Assembly: GCA_905182825.1 (NCBI GenBank)
Contig: CAJJDJ010000096.1
Coordinates: 1 to 25,922, forward strand
Source of the DNA: Thiotrichaceae bacterium UBA7359
GTDB taxonomy: Bacteria; Pseudomonadota; Gammaproteobacteria; Eutrophobiales; Eutrophobiaceae
Direction: 5' to 3'
DNA length: 25,922 nucleotides
The notes under the pieces are model-generated. The model ran no database searches. It was not told the origin of the DNA and worked only from the letters and a program-made list of their open reading frames with translations. How positions within the stretch are numbered: position 1 is the stretch's first letter; each line of letters starts with the position of its first letter. A program made the position numbers and the translations under genes. Positions 22,608 through 25,922 of the stretch are shown in pieces.

Positions 22608-24143
22608 ATGAAAGATAAATTAATCATTTTTGATACAACTTTGCGTGATGGTGAGCAAAGTCCAGGCGCCTCAATGACGAAGGATGAAAAACTTCGTATT
22701 GCAAAATCATTGGAAAAAATGCATGTTGATATTATAGAAGCAGGGTTTCCGATCGCTAGTCCGGGTGATTTTGAAGCTGTTAAAGCCGTAGCTGAATCAG
22801 TTACAGAAAGCACTGTATGTGGATTGGCTAGAGCCCTAGACAAGGATATTGATCGTGCTGCAGAGGCATTGAAGCCCGCATACTCATCACGTATACATAC
22901 CTTTCTTGCAACATCGCCGATACACATGCGTGAAAAATTACGTATGGAACCAGAACAGGTTGTTGAGCAGGCTGTGCATGCAGTAAAGCGTGCGAAAAAC
23001 TATACGGATAATGTTGAGTTCTCGCCTGAAGATGCCGGTCGTTCAGACTTTGATTTCTTATGTCGAGTGATTGAAGCTACCATTGATGCAGGTGCTACTA
23101 CGATTAATATTCCGGATACGGTGGGCTACAACTTACCGCAGTTCTTTGGTCAATTGATCGGTGATTTAATCGAAAATATACCGAACTCAGACAAGGCAAT
23201 ATTTTCCGTACATTGTCATAATGATCTTGGTTTAGCCGTTGGCAATTCATTGGCAGCAGTCCTTAATGGTGCACGACAGGTTGAATGTACAATTAACGGT
23301 TTGGGTGAACGTGCGGGTAATGCGGCACTTGAAGAAATAGTCATGTCTGTGCGCACACGCCGGGATATTTTTAGTTGTGATTCAGAACTTGATACTACTC
23401 AAATTATACATTGCTCGCGACTTGTCTCAACGATTACTGGTTTTCCCGTACAACCGAACAAAGCCATAGTCGGCGCTAATGCCTTTGCTCATGAATCTGG
23501 TATTCATCAAGATGGTGTTTTAAAGAGTAGAGAGACTTACGAAATTATGCGAGCGGAAGATGTTGGCTGGAATGCTAATCGCATGGTATTGGGCAAACAC
23601 TCTGGTCGTAATGCTTTTCGTTCTCGCTTGGAAGAATTAGGTATTAAATTTGAAAAAGAAGAAGACCTAAATTCGACGTTTGCGCGGTTTAAAGATTTAG
23701 CTGATAAAAAGCATGAAATATTTGATGATGATTTACAGGCTTTAGTCAGTAATACGCTTCAAGAAAGCGCGGATGAATGGATTAAATTGGTGTCAATTAA
23801 GGCAAGTATTGAAACTGGTGAAAAACCAAAAGCTGAAATCACTCTTTCTCTGGGCGGTGAAGAGAAACGTGCCTTTGCCGAAGGAGGAGGTCCGGTGGAC
23901 GCTACCTTCAAAGCAATAGAAAGTATGATAGAGAGCGGTTGTGACCTGCAACTCTACTCAGTGAATAACATAACTACTGGCACAGATTCACAAGGGGAAG
24001 TAACGGTGCGAATTGGTAAAGATGGTCGAATAGTTAATGGGTTGGGCGCGGATACCGATATAGTTACCGCCTCTGCAAAAGCCTATATTAATGCTTTGAA
24101 TAAAGTGTTTGCTAAAAGCGAACGGGCGCATCCGCAAGTCTAA
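22608..24143 (+). CDS. leuA: 2-isopropylmalate synthase
   Basis: First committed step of leucine synthesis: condensation of 2-ketoisovalerate with acetyl-CoA. The TIM-barrel domain opens IIFDTTLRDGEQSPG with metal ligand Asp14. The HxH metal motif VHCHNDLGLAVGN has His202 and His204, and NGLGERAGNAALEE follows. The C-terminal regulatory (LeuA dimer) domain, from about residue 385, contains FAEGGGPVDATFKAI and is the site of leucine feedback inhibition. Length is 511 aa (E. coli 523). GGAG lies 10 nt before the ATG. leuCDB is not adjacent. Expression is probably under the upstream leader in addition to enzyme feedback. Confidence 0.97.
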   Translation: MKDKLIIFDTTLRDGEQSPGASMTKDEKLRIAKSLEKMHVDIIEAGFPIASPGDFEAVKAVAESVTESTVCGLARALDKDIDRAAEALKPAYSSRIHTFLATSPIHMREKLRMEPEQVVEQAVHAVKRAKNYTDNVEFSPEDAGRSDFDFLCRVIEATIDAGATTINIPDTVGYNLPQFFGQLIGDLIENIPNSDKAIFSVHCHNDLGLAVGNSLAAVLNGARQVECTINGLGERAGNAALEEIVMSVRTRRDIFSCDSELDTTQIIHCSRLVSTITGFPVQPNKAIVGANAFAHESGIHQDGVLKSRETYEIMRAEDVGWNANRMVLGKHSGRNAFRSRLEELGIKFEKEEDLNSTFARFKDLADKKHEIFDDDLQALVSNTLQESADEWIKLVSIKASIETGEKPKAEITLSLGGEEKRAFAEGGGPVDATFKAIESMIESGCDLQLYSVNNITTGTDSQGEVTVRIGKDGRIVNGLGADTDIVTASAKAYINALNKVFAKSERAHPQV

Positions 24144-24147
24144 ATAA

Positions 24148-24846
24148 ATGCAATCGTACCAACGACAATATTTAAAAGAGATGGGGATTGATATCTGGTT
24201 AATAAAAGACTCCCCTGTAGCAATTAATGAGGATGTGTTCGAAAAAAGTAATGCAAAAGAAAGTCATATAGAAGAAGTTGATCGATCCGTAGCGCTAGAT
24301 ATTTTGGCAAAGCAGGTCGCCGTCGGTCAGCAATCCAGCTTACATGAATCACGTACTCAATCTATATTTAGTGTGGGTAATCCAAATGCAGAATGGTTAG
24401 TTATTGGAGAAATGCCTGAAGCCGATGAAGATCAACGAGGAGAACCTTTTATTGGGCTTGATGGAAAATTATTAAATTCCATGTTGTCAGCAATGAGACT
24501 AACAAGAGGTCAAGTCTTTATTTCAAATATATTAAAGTCCAGTCCACAAAATAATCGAGATCCGCAACCCCAAGAAATACTCGCCTGTGAATCTTATTTG
24601 CGTCAACAGATTGTTTTAATAAAACCAAAGATCATTTTAGCTATGGGCCGTATTGCGGCACAGAGTCTTTTAAAGCTTGAAAGACCGATTGGTGAGATGC
24701 GCGGTAATCGTTATCAATACCCAGATAGCGAACTATCGGTTATTGTGACTTATACTCCGGCCTACTTGCTGTGTTCGCCAGGTGACAAAAGAGAAGCATG
24801 GGAAGATCTCAAATTCGCTATGCAAATTTATAAGGCTATTAGATGA
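24148..24846 (+). CDS. Degenerate uracil-DNA glycosylase family 4-like protein; candidate DNA polymerase III psi subunit (HolD)
   Basis: Residues about 75-230 follow the family 4 UDG fold: VIGEMPEADEDQRGEPFIG, SNILKSSPQNNRDPQPQEI, KIILAMGRIAAQSLL and TYTPAYLL. Three of the four Fe-S cysteines are missing (Gly60, Ser63 and Ser131 at their places; Cys147 remains), the usual His of HPAYLL is Thr203, and GEAPG reads GEMPE. Uracil excision is therefore doubtful. Residues 8-20 (YLKEMGIDIWLIK) resemble the N-terminus of E. coli psi (LQQLGITQWSLRR), which binds the clamp-loader DnaX subunit. holD is directly upstream of rimI in E. coli, as this gene is here (ATGA overlap). I recall a rimI-adjacent UDG-like protein being identified as psi in P. 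aeruginosa. It starts 4 nt after leuA. Confidence 0.75.
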   Translation: MQSYQRQYLKEMGIDIWLIKDSPVAINEDVFEKSNAKESHIEEVDRSVALDILAKQVAVGQQSSLHESRTQSIFSVGNPNAEWLVIGEMPEADEDQRGEPFIGLDGKLLNSMLSAMRLTRGQVFISNILKSSPQNNRDPQPQEILACESYLRQQIVLIKPKIILAMGRIAAQSLLKLERPIGEMRGNRYQYPDSELSVIVTYTPAYLLCSPGDKREAWEDLKFAMQIYKAIR

Positions 24847-25328
24847 GCGCCGTAATCAAGGAATCTGAATTGAATCTTAGGCCGATGCAAGAACATGATC
24901 TGGATTCTGTAATTGAAATTGAAAATCAGGTATATAAATATCCATGGACTAGAACAATATTTAATGACTGCTTGCATGTGGGATATTGTTGTTGGGTAAT
25001 AAAGAAGGGTGATGCTTTACTAGCGTATGGTCTCATGTCAATTGCAGTCGGGGAATCACATGTTTTAAATTTATGCGTACATCCGGATTATCAAGCTAAA
25101 GGGCTGGGTACAATGTTGTTAGTACATCTATTAGAAATTGCCGTTGAACGTAATGCAAACATGACATTTCTTGAAGTCAGGCCATCTAATTTCTCTGCAA
25201 TAAAAATGTATATAGAGCAGGGATTCGATGAAATTGGTATCCGAAGAAATTATTATCCTTCGAAGATGGGACGTGAAGATGCTTTAATTTTAGCGAGAAC
25301 AGTTGTGCGAGGCGATGAATTTAGTTAA
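24843..25328 (+). CDS. rimI: Ribosomal protein bS18 alanine N-acetyltransferase
   Basis: GNAT acetyltransferase that acetylates the N-terminal alanine of ribosomal protein S18. The acetyl-CoA loop is VHPDYQAKGLGTMLL, with Q84xxGLG. Glu111 and Tyr123 (EVRPSNFSAIKMY) correspond in spacing to E. coli Glu103 and Tyr115, the proposed base and acid. The C-terminal block GIRRNYYPSKMGREDALIL is diagnostic for RimI among GNATs. Length is 161 aa (E. coli 148), the extra being N-terminal. The ATG overlaps the preceding stop (ATGA), so translation is coupled to the putative psi gene. Confidence 0.95.
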   Translation: MSAVIKESELNLRPMQEHDLDSVIEIENQVYKYPWTRTIFNDCLHVGYCCWVIKKGDALLAYGLMSIAVGESHVLNLCVHPDYQAKGLGTMLLVHLLEIAVERNANMTFLEVRPSNFSAIKMYIEQGFDEIGIRRNYYPSKMGREDALILARTVVRGDEFS

Positions 25329-25336
25329 AAAGAATA

Positions 25337-25922
25337 ATGAATAATAAACAAAATAAAATTCCAGATTTCCAAACAATGGAATTCTTTGTTGGTGATACAC
25401 CCCTTGTTAAACTGCAACGTCTACCGGGTGAAACTAGTAATGTAATTCTGGGTAAGATGGAAGGCAATAACCCAGCTGGTTCTGTAAAAGACCGACCAGC
25501 TCTAAGCATGATTAAACATGCAGAAGAACGTGGTGAAATTGAACCTGGCGATACGCTAATAGAAGCGACCAGTGGTAATACGGGTATTGCATTGGCGATG
25601 GCAGCAGCAATACGTGGTTATCGTATGATATTGATCATGCCCGACAATATGAGTATTGAACGTCGTGCGGTAATGAAGGTCTTTGGTGCTGAAATAATTC
25701 TAACCCCATCCGAAGGTAGTATGGAAAAAGCCATTGATGTGTCTCGTGAAATGGAAGCGGAAGGTAAAGGTCGAATACTCGATCAGTTTGCAAATCCTGA
25801 TAATTCTCGAGCACATTATGAAGGTACCGGCCCGGAAATATGGCGTGATACAAATTGCACGATAACGCACTTCGTTAGCTCCATGGGCACCACCGGAACT
25901 ATTATGGGTACCTCACGATATT
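25337..25922 (+). CDS. cysM: Cysteine synthase B (5' part; runs off window)
   Basis: PLP enzyme that makes cysteine from O-acetylserine and sulfide or thiosulfate. The first 195 codons are present and open to the window end. The PLP lysine is Lys51 in GNNPAGSVKDRPALSMI. The substrate loop is TSGNTGIALAMAAA at 78-91, and SSMGTTGTIMG is near the end. GNNPAGSVKDR and MPDNMS with ERRA favour CysM over CysK. About 100 residues are outside the window. An ATG at 25376 is a shorter alternative start; 25337 is chosen as the first ATG, 8 nt after rimI, although both have weak ribosome binding sites. Confidence 0.95.
   Translation, partial: MNNKQNKIPDFQTMEFFVGDTPLVKLQRLPGETSNVILGKMEGNNPAGSVKDRPALSMIKHAEERGEIEPGDTLIEATSGNTGIALAMAAAIRGYRMILIMPDNMSIERRAVMKVFGAEIILTPSEGSMEKAIDVSREMEAEGKGRILDQFANPDNSRAHYEGTGPEIWRDTNCTITHFVSSMGTTGTIMGTSRY

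Noticed and set aside
1..25922. tRNA genes, CRISPR arrays, insertion sequences or prophage genes
   Set aside because: No cloverleaf-like intergenic sequence, no spaced direct repeat array, and no transposase, integrase or phage structural gene was seen in either strand.

Overview
The window looks like a stretch of chromosome from a low-GC, free-living-type gammaproteobacterium. The evidence is gene order as much as gene content. rluD and bamD are divergent, suhB and trmJ are divergent, purM is divergent from a DUF2066-perM-hda operon that is followed by wrbA-arsC-yihY (close to the order known in Pseudomonas), and a gene next to rimI sits where holD sits in E. coli. The ilvBHC / psd-like / pssA / leuA run resembles the order I recall from Thiotrichales-type bacteria such as Methylophaga, but I cannot fix the genus. 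There are no tRNA or rRNA genes, insertion sequences, prophage genes or CRISPR arrays. Coding density is high, and the only gene-free stretch above 300 bases is 5164-5571.

Layout. 1-2451: the N-terminal part of rluD (cut by the window edge), bamD and nadE. 2528-4566: sucCD on the minus strand. 4651-5235: an isolated type IV pilin gene with its own strong promoter and a downstream 16-bp hairpin. 5572-8877: suhB divergent from trmJ, followed by a methyltransferase and a GtrB/DPM1-type glycosyltransferase that probably modify a surface lipid or glycan. 8894-12826: purM divergent from DUF2066-perM-hda, the last three overlapping in ATGA junctions. 13115-15460: wrbA-arsC on the minus strand, divergent from yihY. 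15532-17241: proS on the minus strand. 17525-24143: ilvB-ilvH-ilvC, a phosphatidylserine-decarboxylase-like gene, pssA, a likely leu leader peptide and leuA. 24148-25922: a degenerate uracil-DNA-glycosylase-like gene that may encode the DNA polymerase III psi subunit, then rimI and the 5' part of cysM.

How the genes fit together. ilvBHC and leuA supply branched-chain amino acids, and leuA is preceded by a 35-codon ORF ending in a Leu-codon run typical of ribosome-mediated attenuation. pssA and the Psd-like gene sit between them as a phospholipid pair, but the Psd-like protein lacks the serine that becomes the pyruvoyl cofactor and two other conserved active-site-region residues. hda (regulatory inactivation of DnaA) and the psi candidate both connect to the sliding clamp and clamp loader.

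Most of the window is ordinary core genome. The best candidates for something new are the triad-less Psd-like protein, the psi-like N-terminus joined to a UDG fold that has lost its Fe-S cysteines, and the leuA leader.
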